Notes: a model not told the origin generated them from the sequence alone. Shown: positions 27,357-37,385, counted from the stretch's first letter. The stretch is DNA of 64,000 nucleotides from Bacillota bacterium (GCA_009711705.1 VENG01000012.1:1-64000), one strand, 5' to 3'. Translations and numbers: made by a program.

Positions 27357-28328
27357 ATGCCTAAAGGTATCTGGGTATATATTGAACAGTTTGACGGTCA
27401 AATAAAAAAGGTCAGTTTGGAAGTATTGTCAGCCAGCCGAAAGGCTGCGGAAGAATTGGGTCACGAACTGTGTGCGGTTTTACCAGGGAAAGGTGTGTTG
27501 GAAATGGCATACACCCTCGGTAAATATGGTGCTGACAAAGTGTATGTTCTTGAGGACGATGTACTGGAGAACTTTACTACCGATGGCTATGCCAATGCTA
27601 TAGCAGGACTGATTAAAGAGAATGAACCTTATGCATTCCTCCTAGGATACACCATGTGCGGCAGAGACTTGGCCGCCCAGGTAGCCCAAAAGGTGGAAAC
27701 AGGGTTAATGAGCGACTGTGTGGATATGACCGTGGAAGACGGGCAGCTGGTTTTTACCCGGCCCATTTATGCCGGCAAAGTCTTTGTGAAGGCCACATGC
27801 CCCGAAGCCCGCCCGGTTATGGCATCGATTCGTCCCAACTCCTTCATGGCCGAAGAAAACAAGAAGGAAGCTGAAATTGTTAATGCGCCTTTCCAGGTAG
27901 GCGATATCCGGCAAGAAATAAAGGATATCGTGCGCCAGGTTTCCGAGCGCCCGGAGCTTACCGAGGCTGACATTATCGTAAGCGGCGGCCGTGGCATGAA
28001 AAGCCCTGAGAACTACAAGGTTATCGAAGAATTGGCCGATGTATTGGGTGCCGCTGTGGGAGCTTCCCGGGCCGCTGTTGACGCCGGCTGGGTTCCCCAC
28101 AATATGCAGGTGGGGCAGACCGGTAAAACTGTATCACCGGTGCTCTATATAGCCTGTGGCATCTCCGGTGCTATTCAACACCTGGCAGGCATGGGTTCCT
28201 CAAAGTGTATTGTGGCCATCAACAAGGATCCCGAGGCAAATATCTTTAAAGTTGCCGATTACGGAATTGTGGGCGATTTGTTTGACGTGGTCCCTCTGTT
28301 GAAAGAAGAATTTGAAAGTTTCTTGTAA
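27357..28328 (+). CDS. etfA: Electron transfer flavoprotein, alpha subunit
   Basis: The 323-aa FAD-binding subunit has an N-terminal EtfAB fold and the C-terminal FAD domain signature [44 protein letters not shown] and [21 protein letters not shown]. It starts after GGGAGG. It has no N-terminal ferredoxin extension, unlike some clostridial EtfA proteins. With EtfB it would accept electrons from the acyl-CoA dehydrogenase at 35640; the HdrD-like proteins upstream are candidate acceptors. Confidence 0.95.
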   Translation: MPKGIWVYIEQFDGQIKKVSLEVLSASRKAAEELGHELCAVLPGKGVLEMAYTLGKYGADKVYVLEDDVLENFTTDGYANAIAGLIKENEPYAFLLGYTMCGRDLAAQVAQKVETGLMSDCVDMTVEDGQLVFTRPIYAGKVFVKATCPEARPVMASIRPNSFMAEENKKEAEIVNAPFQVGDIRQEIKDIVRQVSERPELTEADIIVSGGRGMKSPENYKVIEELADVLGAAVGASRAAVDAGWVPHNMQVGQTGKTVSPVLYIACGISGAIQHLAGMGSSKCIVAINKDPEANIFKVADYGIVGDLFDVVPLLKEEFESFL

Positions 28329-28408
28329 TAAATCTTGTGACCGGGTTATCTTTATTATGTATTAGTTCGATTTTAGGTATGTTTAAAGCCTTTTTGTTTA
28401 GGGAAAAT

Positions 28409-28438
28409 AAACCACCGTAAATATAGGTGGTTTTCTAA
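28409..28438 (+). terminator. Hairpin terminator after etfBA
   Basis: AAACCACC / GGTGGTTT stem with a 9-nt loop and TTTTCT tail. The rest of the gap to the MFS gene (28439-28660) shows no convincing promoter. TGGCCCATGTGTTTTC at 28616 is only a partial -24/-12 match. Confidence 0.7.
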
Positions 28439-28660
28439 TTATGTATAGTGCAGATATTGCCCGCATAAAGGCTAATGGCGCGCAAGGAAAAAAAGGACGA
28501 GAGATTGTCGGTTTCCGATAATGAATTTAGTATGCATTATGAATCAATGTCGTTAAATTTCAGGCAATTGGAAAAATTGAAGCATATATTCAACTGAAGC
28601 CTGATGGTTATTCTTTGGCCCATGTGTTTTCTTTAGGTGTAACGAAAGAGGAGGCAACAA

Positions 28661-30007
28661 ATGATGAATAAGGTAATGATCTCTGAAGTTATCGACAATT
28701 TAGGAATATCAAAGTTTACTTTTAAGATTTATTTTTTGATTGGTCTTGTGCTTCTTTTTGATGGGTTTGATTATATGATTGTCGCTTATACAATGCCTCA
28801 GATTTCTGGTGAGTGGGGGTTAACACTAGTTCAAACCGGCTCTCTCGCTTCCTGGAGTCTTTTGGGATTAATGATTGGAGGCCTGTTTGCCGGCATTATT
28901 TCTGATCGTATCGGTAGAAAAAATATTCTTATTTTTTCTTGTCTTGCTTATTCAATTCTAACTTTTTCAATATATTTTGCACTAAACTATGAAACATTTG
29001 CAATTTTAAGAATATTGGTTGGTTTCGGTTTAGGTGCTTGTATTCCTGTTTCAGTAACACTGGTTTCGGAGTTTGCGCCTACAAAAAACAGGGGCTTTTT
29101 TACTTCGTCAATAATGGCTTTTTATATAATGGGCTGGGTGGTGGCAGGAATTGTAGCCACTTATGTAGTTCCCGTATTTGGATGGAGAATTTGTTACTTG
29201 GTAGGAGCTTTACCTGCTCTCTATGTATTAATCTTGGCTTTTTTTCTAAATGAATCTCCCCACTGGTTATTAAGTAAAGGTAGGGAGAAAGAGGCGATAA
29301 ACGTTATCAGTATTATGGAGAAAACCGTTAAAGGAGAGGCAAGCGACTGGAAAGAAGGCGATCTAGTTGCACCACCTCCCCCTAAGTCTTTTGGGATTAA
29401 AGCAATTTTTTCTTCTGAATATCGCTTAGCAACAATAAACCTTTGTGTTATGTATTTTATGGGTTCATTGGTTATATATGGGATAACAGGCTGGCTTCCT
29501 TCCCTTCTTGTTGAAAAAGGATATGGTTTGATAAAGAGTTATTCCTTTGCTATTTTGCAAAATCTTTTTTCTATAGTTGGTTCATTAGTGACCGGCTATA
29601 TAGCAGATATAATCGGACGCAGAAAAAACGTCATTTTGGGCTGGACATTTACAGCAATAGCAGTGGTGTTATTGGGGTATGCCACAAATCAATGGCAAGT
29701 TGTTTTTTGTGGTGTGTTAGTAGGTATTACAATGAATTATGGGCTCAGTGGTATGCAACCGCTTCTTACTGAAGCATATAGGACAGAATTTAGGAATACA
29801 GGGGTTGCTTGCACCCAAGCATTTGGCCGTATTGGAGGGTTTTGTGGTCCTGTTGCCGCAGGTTTTGTTCAGCAGATGGGTCTTGATTTTACAGGTACAT
29901 TAATATTTTTTGCTGTTCCGTCATTAATCTGTTCTATTGTTGCATTATTATTTGTTAGGGAAACTATTGGCGAAAGGATTGAATCTGTAGTTAATGTTAA
30001 GGTATAA
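28661..30007 (+). CDS. MFS transporter, probable carboxylate symporter, copy 1
   Basis: The 448-aa protein has 12 predicted membrane segments. The loop 2-3 motif DRIGRKN and a matching loop 8-9 motif ADIIGRRKN are those of the major facilitator superfamily; RILVGFGLGACIPVSVTLVS is typical of the aromatic-acid/small-carboxylate (AAHS/sugar-porter-like) branch. It is strongly similar to the transporter at 32297 and sits between etfA and the CoA-transferase. Import of the fatty acid or another carboxylate is therefore the likely role. The ribosome binding site is GAGGAGG. Confidence 0.88.
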   Translation: MMNKVMISEVIDNLGISKFTFKIYFLIGLVLLFDGFDYMIVAYTMPQISGEWGLTLVQTGSLASWSLLGLMIGGLFAGIISDRIGRKNILIFSCLAYSILTFSIYFALNYETFAILRILVGFGLGACIPVSVTLVSEFAPTKNRGFFTSSIMAFYIMGWVVAGIVATYVVPVFGWRICYLVGALPALYVLILAFFLNESPHWLLSKGREKEAINVISIMEKTVKGEASDWKEGDLVAPPPPKSFGIKAIFSSEYRLATINLCVMYFMGSLVIYGITGWLPSLLVEKGYGLIKSYSFAILQNLFSIVGSLVTGYIADIIGRRKNVILGWTFTAIAVVLLGYATNQWQVVFCGVLVGITMNYGLSGMQPLLTEAYRTEFRNTGVACTQAFGRIGGFCGPVAAGFVQQMGLDFTGTLIFFAVPSLICSIVALLFVRETIGERIESVVNVKV

Positions 30008-30035
30008 GAATAAGGTTGTAATGGAATATTTTTTT

Positions 30036-30073
30036 AGCTTTGAAGTTAGATATTAGCTTCAAAGTTTTTTTTT
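30036..30073 (+). terminator. Rho-independent terminator
   Basis: CTTTGAAG (30038-30045) / CTTCAAAG (30057-30064) stem followed by nine T residues. Confidence 0.8.
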
Positions 30074-30096
30074 ACAATAAGTTAAGATATAAATAA

Positions 30097-30154
30097 GTTG
30101 CGCTCCTAATACAATGTAGCAGAATTGCAACCATTATTGTATTTGCAATGCAAC
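30097..30154 (+). promoter_or_regulatory. Upstream activator site of the CoA-transferase unit
   Basis: It starts GTTGCGCTCCTAATACAATG and ends ATTTGCAATGCAAC, with GTTGC..GCAAC arms around the ATACAATGTA core. It aligns with 26298-26355 and 33674-33731 and lies 104 bp upstream of the -24/-12 promoter. Confidence 0.75.
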
Positions 30155-30258
30155 TAGTATAGAAAAAAAAGTGTAATGGGCTAAAAATAAAAGGGGATAT
30201 GGCCAGTAGTTTTAGGTTTGGCAGGCTTTCTAAAAAATCCACAGGTTTAAGCGATAAC

Positions 30259-30274
30259 TGGAATGTGTTTTGCA
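30259..30274 (+). promoter_or_regulatory. Sigma-54 (-24/-12) promoter of the CoA-transferase unit
   Basis: TGGAATGTGTTTTGCA fits the TGG-N10-TTGCA pattern, with GG and GC 10 nt apart. The start codon is 315 nt downstream, an unusually long leader (30275-30589) in which I see no gene. Confidence 0.7.
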
Positions 30275-30589
30275 ATTTAAAATAGTGCAAATTGTCATAA
30301 TTGTTAGTTAGAATTGTGGGTGATATATGATTTAGGTGAACATTTTCTTGGGATTACAGGTCACAAAAACTAAACTGCATTAGTTTGAGTATCATTGTAT
30401 TGCATTATTGAGTAGTCCATTATCTTAGGTTTCTAATAATGGGTACATTTATGAGGAGGGGGTATTATCGAAACACCTTGGTTATTGAATAAAATGTTTT
30501 AATGTGTGTAGTTAATAAATTAATATTAAGTTTTTTCAATGGGATTAAAGACTCATTGTACCTAAGATTGCCTAAAAGGGAGTGAATAT

Positions 30590-32167
30590 ATGTCTAAAGT
30601 TATTAGAGCTGAAGATGTTAGGAATCATATTAAAGACGGGTCTACTATTTATGCCACTGGTTTTGCATTGGCAGGTATGGCGGAGGAAGTTAATATTGCT
30701 CTTGAAAAAAGTTTCCTTGAAACGGGACATCCGCGGGATTTAACCATTATGTGGGCTACAGGTGGAGGTAATTTTGAAGGTCTTGGCATGGGGCATTATG
30801 CTCACGAAGGTATGATTAAAAGAGTAATTGCGGGTCATTATAGGAGCGCCGGAATTGAAATGTGCAAACTGGCCAGAGAGAATAAATATGAAGCCTATAA
30901 TTTACCTCAGGGCGTTTTGGTTACCATCTGCCGGAATATTGCCGCCTGCCGACCTGGGGTTATAACAAAGGTTGGATTGGGCACTTTTGTTGATCCCCGG
31001 GTTGAGGGAGGGAAGATTAATCAAAAGGCCAAAGAAGGCGATGATTACGTCAAAGTTATTGAAATTGGTAATGAAGAATGGCTGCATTATACAGTTCCCA
31101 AGATTGATGTGGCAATTATTCGGGGCTCGGTGGCAGACGAAAATGGTAATATTTCAGTTTATCGAGAAGGTGTTATTCTTGATTGGTTATCGGCAGCACA
31201 GGCTGCTAAAGCATGCGGCGGTATTGTAATCGCTCAGGTGGAACATATTGTTAAAGAGGGAACACTGCATCCAAAGGAAGCGCGGGTTCCGGGAATTCTC
31301 GTTGATTATATCGTAGTTGGTAAACCGGAGAACCACAAGCAAAACGGAGGGACATATTTTAGTCCTGCTTATAATGGAGATATAAAAGTACCTATTAATG
31401 CTTTTAAGCCTATGACGTTAAATGAGAGAAAAATTGTTGCCAGAAGAGCCATTATGGAGTTATCACCTGGTGCAGTTGTTAATTTAGGCATTGGTATGCC
31501 AGATGGAGTTGCAGTGGTGGCAGCAGAGGAGAATGTCAGCCATTATATGCATATGACTACCGAATCAGGTGCCATTGGCGGCGTGCCGGTACAGGGGCGA
31601 CTTGATTTTGGTCACTCAATTAATGCCGATTCGTTTATCGAGACACCTTATCAATTCGATTATTATGATGGGGGTGGACTTGATGTAGCATTCTTGGGAG
31701 CGGCAGAAATTGATCGTTTTGGAAATGTTAACGTCAGCCAATTAGGTAATGCACCAATTGGATGCGGGGGCTTTATCAATATAACTCAAAATGCTAAGAG
31801 ATTAGTATTTTGCGGTACTTTTACCGCTGGCGGGCTTGATATAAGAATTGATGATGGAAAACTAAATATCTTAAATGAAGGGAAAGGCAAAAAGTTTATT
31901 AATGATGTAGAACAAATTACCTTTAGTGGAAAATACGCTGTTAGTATCGGCCAAGAAGTTTTATATGTAACTGAAAGGGCAGTATTCAAGCTCACTGAGG
32001 AAGGATTGGAATTAATTGAAATTGCTCCGGGGGTAGATCTCCAAAAGGATATTCTGCAACTTATGGAATTTAAACCGATTGTCCGGAATGTAAAATCCAT
32101 GCCACAGGAAATATTCTTAGAAAAATGGGGCCGTTTAGCCGATCTTATTGAATCAAAGAATGAATAG
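30590..32167 (+). CDS. Family I acyl-CoA:carboxylate CoA-transferase (fused alpha-beta)
   Basis: The 525-aa enzyme fuses the two Rossmann-like CoA-transferase halves. The first half spans residues 1-280. In the second, LGIGMPDGVAVV precedes the catalytic glutamate in TTESGAIGGVP. The layout is that of propionate CoA-transferase and YdiF. It would activate an incoming short-chain acid with CoA taken from acetyl-CoA or another acyl-CoA, saving ATP. It lies directly upstream of MFS copy 2 in a sigma-54-driven unit. Exact substrate range cannot be read from the sequence. Confidence 0.9.
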   Translation: MSKVIRAEDVRNHIKDGSTIYATGFALAGMAEEVNIALEKSFLETGHPRDLTIMWATGGGNFEGLGMGHYAHEGMIKRVIAGHYRSAGIEMCKLARENKYEAYNLPQGVLVTICRNIAACRPGVITKVGLGTFVDPRVEGGKINQKAKEGDDYVKVIEIGNEEWLHYTVPKIDVAIIRGSVADENGNISVYREGVILDWLSAAQAAKACGGIVIAQVEHIVKEGTLHPKEARVPGILVDYIVVGKPENHKQNGGTYFSPAYNGDIKVPINAFKPMTLNERKIVARRAIMELSPGAVVNLGIGMPDGVAVVAAEENVSHYMHMTTESGAIGGVPVQGRLDFGHSINADSFIETPYQFDYYDGGGLDVAFLGAAEIDRFGNVNVSQLGNAPIGCGGFINITQNAKRLVFCGTFTAGGLDIRIDDGKLNILNEGKGKKFINDVEQITFSGKYAVSIGQEVLYVTERAVFKLTEEGLELIEIAPGVDLQKDILQLMEFKPIVRNVKSMPQEIFLEKWGRLADLIESKNE

Positions 32168-32296
32168 TCGATTAGTGGATAAATAATCTTAGGGGTATCG
32201 GGCTGGGCAGAAACTTAGCGAGGTACCTATGTTGAGTGGGAGGGGGAAGGTTAACATAGCATTGGATAATTAGAAAATATGAGGGAGGAAAAATAG

Positions 32297-33640
32297 ATGG
32301 AGAAAACAATGATTTCAGAGGTTATTGACGATATTGGCATATCGAAATATACCTTTAAAATTTATTTCTTGGTAGGTTTAGTTATTCTTTTCAGCGGAAT
32401 TGTTTACATGGTAGTTCCTTATACAATGGCTCAGATAGCGTCGGAATGGAAATTGACTAAAGTTCAAACTGGCGCCCTATCTTCGTGGAGTCTTTTAGGT
32501 TTAATGGTTGGGGGAATACTGGCTGGCATTCTATCTGATCGCTTGGGTAGGAAAAAGGCGCTTGTTTTCTCCAGCCTGGTTTATTCTTTGTTGACGTTGG
32601 CGATTTTTTGGGTGCAAAGTTATGAAGCGTTTGCAGTCTTAAGAATACTGGGTGGTATTGGTATTGGTGCTGCCATACCAGTTGGGGTAACTATGATGTC
32701 TGAAAATGCGCCAACTAAAAACAGGGGGTTTTTCTCGGCGTCAATAATGTCCTTTTATATGGCGGGTTGGGTTATAGTTGGGATAATGTGCACTTATGTA
32801 GTTCCCGAGTTTGGCTGGAGGCTCTGTTACTTGCTCGCGGGCTTATCTGTATTTTACCCATTAGTATTGGTAGCCATGCTTAGTGAATCCCCACACTGGT
32901 TATTGAGTAAGGGCCGTGAATCAGATGCAATAAATGTAATCAAGTCAATGGAGAAAAATGCAAAAGGCACGGTCAATGAATGGACTGCAGGCAGTTTATC
33001 AGCCCCACCTCCCCCTAAGGCAGTTGGCTTAGGTGCCATTTTTTCGTCGGATTACAGAAAAATAACAATTAATCTTTGGATTACTTATTTTATGGGCTCG
33101 GTGGTGATTTATGGCATTACGGGATGGCTTCCCTCGCTTCTAGTGGAAGAGGGGTATGGGGTAGTTCAGGGTTATTCTTTCGCCATATTGCAAAACGTGT
33201 TCGCTATCGGTGGTGCGCTGGCAACAGGTTATGTGGCGGATATCATTGGGCGTAAAAAGAATGTTGCCTTTGCTTGGTTGTTTACCGCTATATTTGTACT
33301 TCTCTTGGGTTATGCAACAAATCAATGGCAAGTTGTTATTTTTAGTGTGTTATCAGGTGTTGCCATGCACTGGGGGTTAAGCGGCGTACAGCCAACTCTT
33401 GCTGAATCCTATCAAACAGATTGTAGGAACACGGGTGTTGCATGGGCTCAAGCATTTGGTCGCATTGGAGGCTTTACCGGTCCTATCGCCGCGGGCTTTA
33501 TTCAGCAGTTGGGTGTTGGTTTTACCGGCACGTTTATATTCTTTGCTATTCCGGCGGTCATCTTTTGTGTATTGGCATTTCTCTTTTTTGCAGAAACGAA
33601 AGGAAAACGAGTTGAATCACTTGCCGGTGCTGAAGCTTAA
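32297..33640 (+). CDS. MFS transporter, probable carboxylate symporter, copy 2
   Basis: The 447-aa, 12-segment transporter is a close paralogue of copy 1: both begin with MISEVIDxxGISKxTFKIYF and share APPPPK before segment 7. Loop motifs DRLGRKK and ADIIGRKKN are intact. The start follows GAGGGAGG. The gap to the CoA-transferase is 129 nt without a visible terminator, so the two are probably co-transcribed, which ties this copy to acid uptake followed by activation. Confidence 0.88.
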   Translation: MEKTMISEVIDDIGISKYTFKIYFLVGLVILFSGIVYMVVPYTMAQIASEWKLTKVQTGALSSWSLLGLMVGGILAGILSDRLGRKKALVFSSLVYSLLTLAIFWVQSYEAFAVLRILGGIGIGAAIPVGVTMMSENAPTKNRGFFSASIMSFYMAGWVIVGIMCTYVVPEFGWRLCYLLAGLSVFYPLVLVAMLSESPHWLLSKGRESDAINVIKSMEKNAKGTVNEWTAGSLSAPPPPKAVGLGAIFSSDYRKITINLWITYFMGSVVIYGITGWLPSLLVEEGYGVVQGYSFAILQNVFAIGGALATGYVADIIGRKKNVAFAWLFTAIFVLLLGYATNQWQVVIFSVLSGVAMHWGLSGVQPTLAESYQTDCRNTGVAWAQAFGRIGGFTGPIAAGFIQQLGVGFTGTFIFFAIPAVIFCVLAFLFFAETKGKRVESLAGAEA

Positions 33641-33673
33641 ATATAAATAAGCCATGGAAAAACATTGCGAGTA

Positions 33674-33731
33674 GTTGCATTTTTGATACATGTTGTAAAT
33701 TTGCAACTATTAATTGCAGTATTTATGCAAC
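33674..33731 (+). promoter_or_regulatory. Upstream activator site of hbd-crt-acd
   Basis: It starts GTTGCATTTTTGATACATGT and contains TTTGCAACTATTAATTGCAG, ending ATGCAAC, in register with 26298-26355 and 30097-30154. It is 99 bp upstream of the -24/-12 promoter. Confidence 0.78.
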
Positions 33732-33830
33732 CTTATGGATTAATGTGGCAATAATGAGACAAGTCCGAATTTATATGCATGCAAGTAAATTCGGACTTGT
33801 CCGTCAAATACTCATGGGTCAATGGTACCT

Positions 33831-33846
33831 TGGTACGGGTTTTGCT
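33831..33846 (+). promoter_or_regulatory. Sigma-54 (-24/-12) promoter of hbd-crt-acd
   Basis: TGGTACGGGTTTTGCT is an excellent match to TGGYACR-N4-TTGCW. The hbd start is 61 nt downstream. Confidence 0.85.
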
Positions 33847-33907
33847 GTTTATTTAAAAATGAAAACGCTTAAACTTTATTTTCTAAATTCAAAAGTGGGA
33901 GGTATGA

Positions 33908-34759
33908 ATGATGACAAAAAAAATAGGAGTATTGGGAGCCGGATCTATGGGTGGTGGTATAGCCCATTTGGCTGCAGCGAAAGGGCTCGAAGTTATCCTT
34001 TGTGACGTGGAACAAAGATTGGTTGATGATGCGATTAACCGCATTTCCAGTTTCATGGAGAAGAGTGTTCAAAAGCAAAAAATGACTGTGGAAGAGAAGG
34101 AAGTGGCATTAAAGCGTATTACTACTACCGTTAAGATGGACGATTTTGCAGATGTTGATATGGTGATTGAGGCTATTTTCGAAGATATGGAGGTGAAGAA
34201 AAGTGCCTTTAAAAAGCTGGACACGATTTGCCGTCCAGAGGCAATTTTGGGCACTAATACTTCTTCCATGTCGATTACCACTCTAGCTTCCGCCACAGAC
34301 CGTCCCGATAAAGTTGTCGGTTTACATTTCTTTAATCCCCCAATCATAATGCGTCTGATAGAGGTTATCCGGGGCTTTTATACAAGTGACGAAACTGTAA
34401 AACTGGCTTTTGAGTTGGCTCAAGCTATGGGTAAGACACCTGTAGAAGTTAAAAAGGATACTCCGGGTTTTATCGTAAATCGTATTATGATGCCTCAGTT
34501 TCTAGAGGCTATGCGAATTGTGGAAGAGGGGGTTGCCACGGTTGAGGATGTTGATAAAGCAGTGACCCTGGGCCTTAATTATCCCATGGGTCCCTTTACA
34601 TTAATGGATTTTACGGGAATAGATATAGCAGTTCATGTATCCGATTATTTTTACGATGAAACGAAAGATCCTAAATGGAACCCGCCTCAAAATGTGAAAG
34701 CTTTGGTAAGGGCCGGACGTCTTGGCAAAAAGACCGGTGCCGGTTGGTATAACGAATAA
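33908..34759 (+). CDS. hbd: 3-hydroxybutyryl-CoA dehydrogenase
   Basis: The 283-aa NAD(P)-dependent enzyme has the dinucleotide-binding GVLGAGSMGGGIA at the N-terminus, the catalytic His region VGLHFFNPP, the substrate region TPGFIVNRI and the C-terminal domain LNYPMGPFTLMDFTGID. It interconverts 3-hydroxybutyryl-CoA and acetoacetyl-CoA. GGGAGG lies upstream; the second of two adjacent ATG codons (33911) could equally be used. It is the first gene of the hbd-crt-acd operon (65-nt and 35-nt gaps). Confidence 0.95.
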   Translation: MMTKKIGVLGAGSMGGGIAHLAAAKGLEVILCDVEQRLVDDAINRISSFMEKSVQKQKMTVEEKEVALKRITTTVKMDDFADVDMVIEAIFEDMEVKKSAFKKLDTICRPEAILGTNTSSMSITTLASATDRPDKVVGLHFFNPPIIMRLIEVIRGFYTSDETVKLAFELAQAMGKTPVEVKKDTPGFIVNRIMMPQFLEAMRIVEEGVATVEDVDKAVTLGLNYPMGPFTLMDFTGIDIAVHVSDYFYDETKDPKWNPPQNVKALVRAGRLGKKTGAGWYNE

Positions 34760-34824
34760 GACCGGAGTTTTTTATTTAGGAACATAATCTCTAAAGACTG
34801 ATTTGAAAGGGGAGCAAATTTTTT

Positions 34825-35604
34825 ATGACTTATGAAGTAATTCAATTGACTAAAGATAACGGTGTGGCCTCCTTAACTTTGAGCCGGCCTCCTATGAACC
34901 CTCTGAACAGTAAAGTGTTCGAGGAGTTAAGTCTGGCCGCAGATGAATTACAAGCTGATGCATCTGTTAAGGCAGTGACCATTACCGGTGCAGGAAGTAA
35001 AGCCTTTGCCGCCGGTGCGGATATAGCTGAAATGGCAAATCTAACCCCGGTGGAAGTGTACAGCTTCAACCAGGTTAGCCGGAATGCCTTTGAAAAAATC
35101 GATAACTTATCAAAGCCGGTCATTGCGGCTATTAATGGTTTTGCATTGGGAGGTGGCTGTGAACTGGCTTTGTGCTGTGACTTCCGTCTTGCATCCGATA
35201 CCGCCAAGTTGGGATTGCCCGAAGTCGGTTTGGGAATCATTCCCGGTGGTGGCGGGACCCAACGTCTTCCAAGACTCATTGGTACAGCTAAAGCTAAGGA
35301 ACTGATTTTCTTAGGGGATATATTTGATGCTGCTGCCGCTGAAAAAATAGGTCTTGTAAACAAGGTAATCGGAGCAGATTTGCTTATGGAAGAGGCCCAA
35401 AAACTTGCCCGGAAGTTAGCTTCCAAACCCTTAGTAGCAATGAGCATGGCCAAATCAGCCATAAATACAGGGATAAATATGGATATGAACTCTGCCTTAA
35501 CATTTGAAAATAAAAGCTTTGTAACTGCTTTTACCACTGAGGACCGCAAAGAGGGTATCGGGGCATTTATGGAAAAACGCAAACCTAGTTTTACAGGCAA
35601 ATAG
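34825..35604 (+). CDS. crt: Enoyl-CoA hydratase (crotonase)
   Basis: The 259-aa cytosolic enzyme hydrates crotonyl-CoA. Both oxyanion-hole segments are present (AFAAGADIAEMA and INGFALGGGCELALCCDFRLAS), as are the catalytic glutamates in GGGCELAL and in LPEVGLGIIPGGGGTQRLPR. Length is typical of the family. A good GGGGAG precedes the ATG. It is the middle gene of the operon. Confidence 0.95.
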   Translation: MTYEVIQLTKDNGVASLTLSRPPMNPLNSKVFEELSLAADELQADASVKAVTITGAGSKAFAAGADIAEMANLTPVEVYSFNQVSRNAFEKIDNLSKPVIAAINGFALGGGCELALCCDFRLASDTAKLGLPEVGLGIIPGGGGTQRLPRLIGTAKAKELIFLGDIFDAAAAEKIGLVNKVIGADLLMEEAQKLARKLASKPLVAMSMAKSAINTGINMDMNSALTFENKSFVTAFTTEDRKEGIGAFMEKRKPSFTGK

Positions 35605-35639
35605 GTAATAGTCTTAACCTAATGAGAGGTGAAACGAAA

Positions 35640-37385
35640 ATGAGTAACTTACCCAAAGGCGGAAGTTTCCTTCTCGGGCAAACTAATTTCCAGGATATTT
35701 TTACACCCGAGGATTTTTCTGATGAGCATAAATTAATTTTCAAAACTGCTCTAGGCTTTGTTAATGATAATGTACTAAGTAGAATGGAAGAGTTGGAATC
35801 TAAAAAAGAAGGTTTGAACAGGGAACTGCTTGAGGCTGCCGGAGCATTGGGTCTTAATGGAACCGATATTCCAGAAGACTATGACGGAATGGAAATGGAT
35901 AAAATTAGTTCCAATATCATCGCCGAATGTATGGGGCGGGGCGGTTCATTTGCCATGACCCAGGGTGGTCAAACCGGTATTGGCAGTATGCCAATTGTTA
36001 TGTTTGGTAGCCATGAGCAAAAGAAAAAATATTTACCTAGAATAGTAACTGCCGAAAAAATTGGAGCTTATGCTTTGACTGAGCCAGAAGCCGGCTCAGA
36101 CGCTATGGCTATCAAAACCAAGGCAGTTTTAAGTGAGGACGGCAAGTATTATGTTTTAAATGGAACTAAGCAGTTTATCACTAATGCCGGATTTGCCGAT
36201 ATATTCATAGTTTACGCTAAGATAGACGGTGATAAGTTTACTGCCTTTATTGTCGATTCGGATTCTGAAGGCTTCTCGACTGGACCTGAAGAATCTAAAA
36301 TGAGTATTAAGGGGTCATCAACCAGAACCGTAATCCTCGAAGATGTGAAAGTGCCTGTGGAAAATGTATTATTTGAAATCGGCCGGGGGCATATTGTAGC
36401 TTTCAATATCTTGAATCTTGGCCGCTATAAATTAGCCGCCAATGCCTTAGGTAATGCTAAATTTGCTTTGGAACTGGCGGCCAGGTATGCTAATGATCGC
36501 AAGCAGTTTGGCAGTTCTATTTCCCAATTGGGTATGATTAAGGAAAAGGTGGCAGAAATCGCAATAAAAATCTATGTCGCTGAGAGCATGATTTACCGTA
36601 CTGGGGGCATGTTGGAAAACATGCTGCAAAGTTTGGATATTTCAGGTGAGAATGGTGGACAAGTTGCTGCCAAAGGTATTGCCGAATATGCCATGGAGTG
36701 CTCAATGAGTAAGGTTTTTGCCACTGAAGCACAAGCCTACGCTGTAGATGAAGGGGTGCAGATCCATGGGGGGTATGGTGTAAGTTCTGAATATGCTATT
36801 GAAAGACTCTACAGAGACGCCAGAGTTTACCGGATTTTTGAAGGAACCAATGAAGTAAATCGTGTACTCATTCCTATTAATATACTGCGCCGTATGGCCA
36901 GTGAAGGTTTCCAATTTCAGGAATCGTTGCAAAAGTTGCATTGGGAACTCTCCTCCGGGATTCCTGTTAGAAATGGAGAAGCGGACCTAGTACAGGCTGC
37001 AAAGGATATTTTCTTACTGACATTGTCTACCGGAATGCAAAAGTATGGGAAAGGTTTGCAGGAGCAGCAGGAAATATTAGGCAGGATGGCTGATCTGGCT
37101 ATCCAGGCTTTTGCTATGGAAAGCGCTTGGTTGCGCGCACAAAAGGCATTAAGCGAAGATGAAACAGGGCTTAAAATGGCTATGGCTAAAGCGTACATTA
37201 ATTCTACCATTGGCAAATTAGAACATTTAGCTAAAGAGACTTTAGGAGCCCTTGCCGAGGGCGATGAATTGACAAACCTTTTAACAGATTTGCAGGGGTT
37301 GTTACGTTATACACCTCTTAATACTATAGATCTTCGACAAAAAATCGCAACAGCAGTTTCGGAAAACGGTGGGTATGTAGTTTAG
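35640..37385 (+). CDS. Acyl-CoA dehydrogenase with C-terminal extension
   Basis: The 581-aa FAD enzyme oxidises acyl-CoA to enoyl-CoA with ETF as acceptor. The ATG at 35640 is chosen because GAGAGGTG lies 8 nt upstream. Signatures include YALTEPEAGSDAMAIKTKA, GTKQFITNAG, RKQFGSSISQ, QIHGGYGVSSEY and the catalytic base region YRIFEGTNEVNR. About 190 residues beyond the usual ~390-aa family length form a helical tail, as in Bacillus FadE-type long forms. It is the last gene of the sigma-54 operon; substrate chain length is unknown. Confidence 0.93.
   Translation: MSNLPKGGSFLLGQTNFQDIFTPEDFSDEHKLIFKTALGFVNDNVLSRMEELESKKEGLNRELLEAAGALGLNGTDIPEDYDGMEMDKISSNIIAECMGRGGSFAMTQGGQTGIGSMPIVMFGSHEQKKKYLPRIVTAEKIGAYALTEPEAGSDAMAIKTKAVLSEDGKYYVLNGTKQFITNAGFADIFIVYAKIDGDKFTAFIVDSDSEGFSTGPEESKMSIKGSSTRTVILEDVKVPVENVLFEIGRGHIVAFNILNLGRYKLAANALGNAKFALELAARYANDRKQFGSSISQLGMIKEKVAEIAIKIYVAESMIYRTGGMLENMLQSLDISGENGGQVAAKGIAEYAMECSMSKVFATEAQAYAVDEGVQIHGGYGVSSEYAIERLYRDARVYRIFEGTNEVNRVLIPINILRRMASEGFQFQESLQKLHWELSSGIPVRNGEADLVQAAKDIFLLTLSTGMQKYGKGLQEQQEILGRMADLAIQAFAMESAWLRAQKALSEDETGLKMAMAKAYINSTIGKLEHLAKETLGALAEGDELTNLLTDLQGLLRYTPLNTIDLRQKIATAVSENGGYVV

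Noticed and set aside
28616..28631. Sigma-54 promoter for MFS copy 1
   Set aside because: TGGCCCATGTGTTTTC has the GG element, but TTTT replaces the TTGC box, and no enhancer element lies upstream.
33745..34005. Plus-strand 86-codon frame upstream of hbd
   Set aside because: It runs across the sigma-54 promoter and into hbd in the wrong frame.
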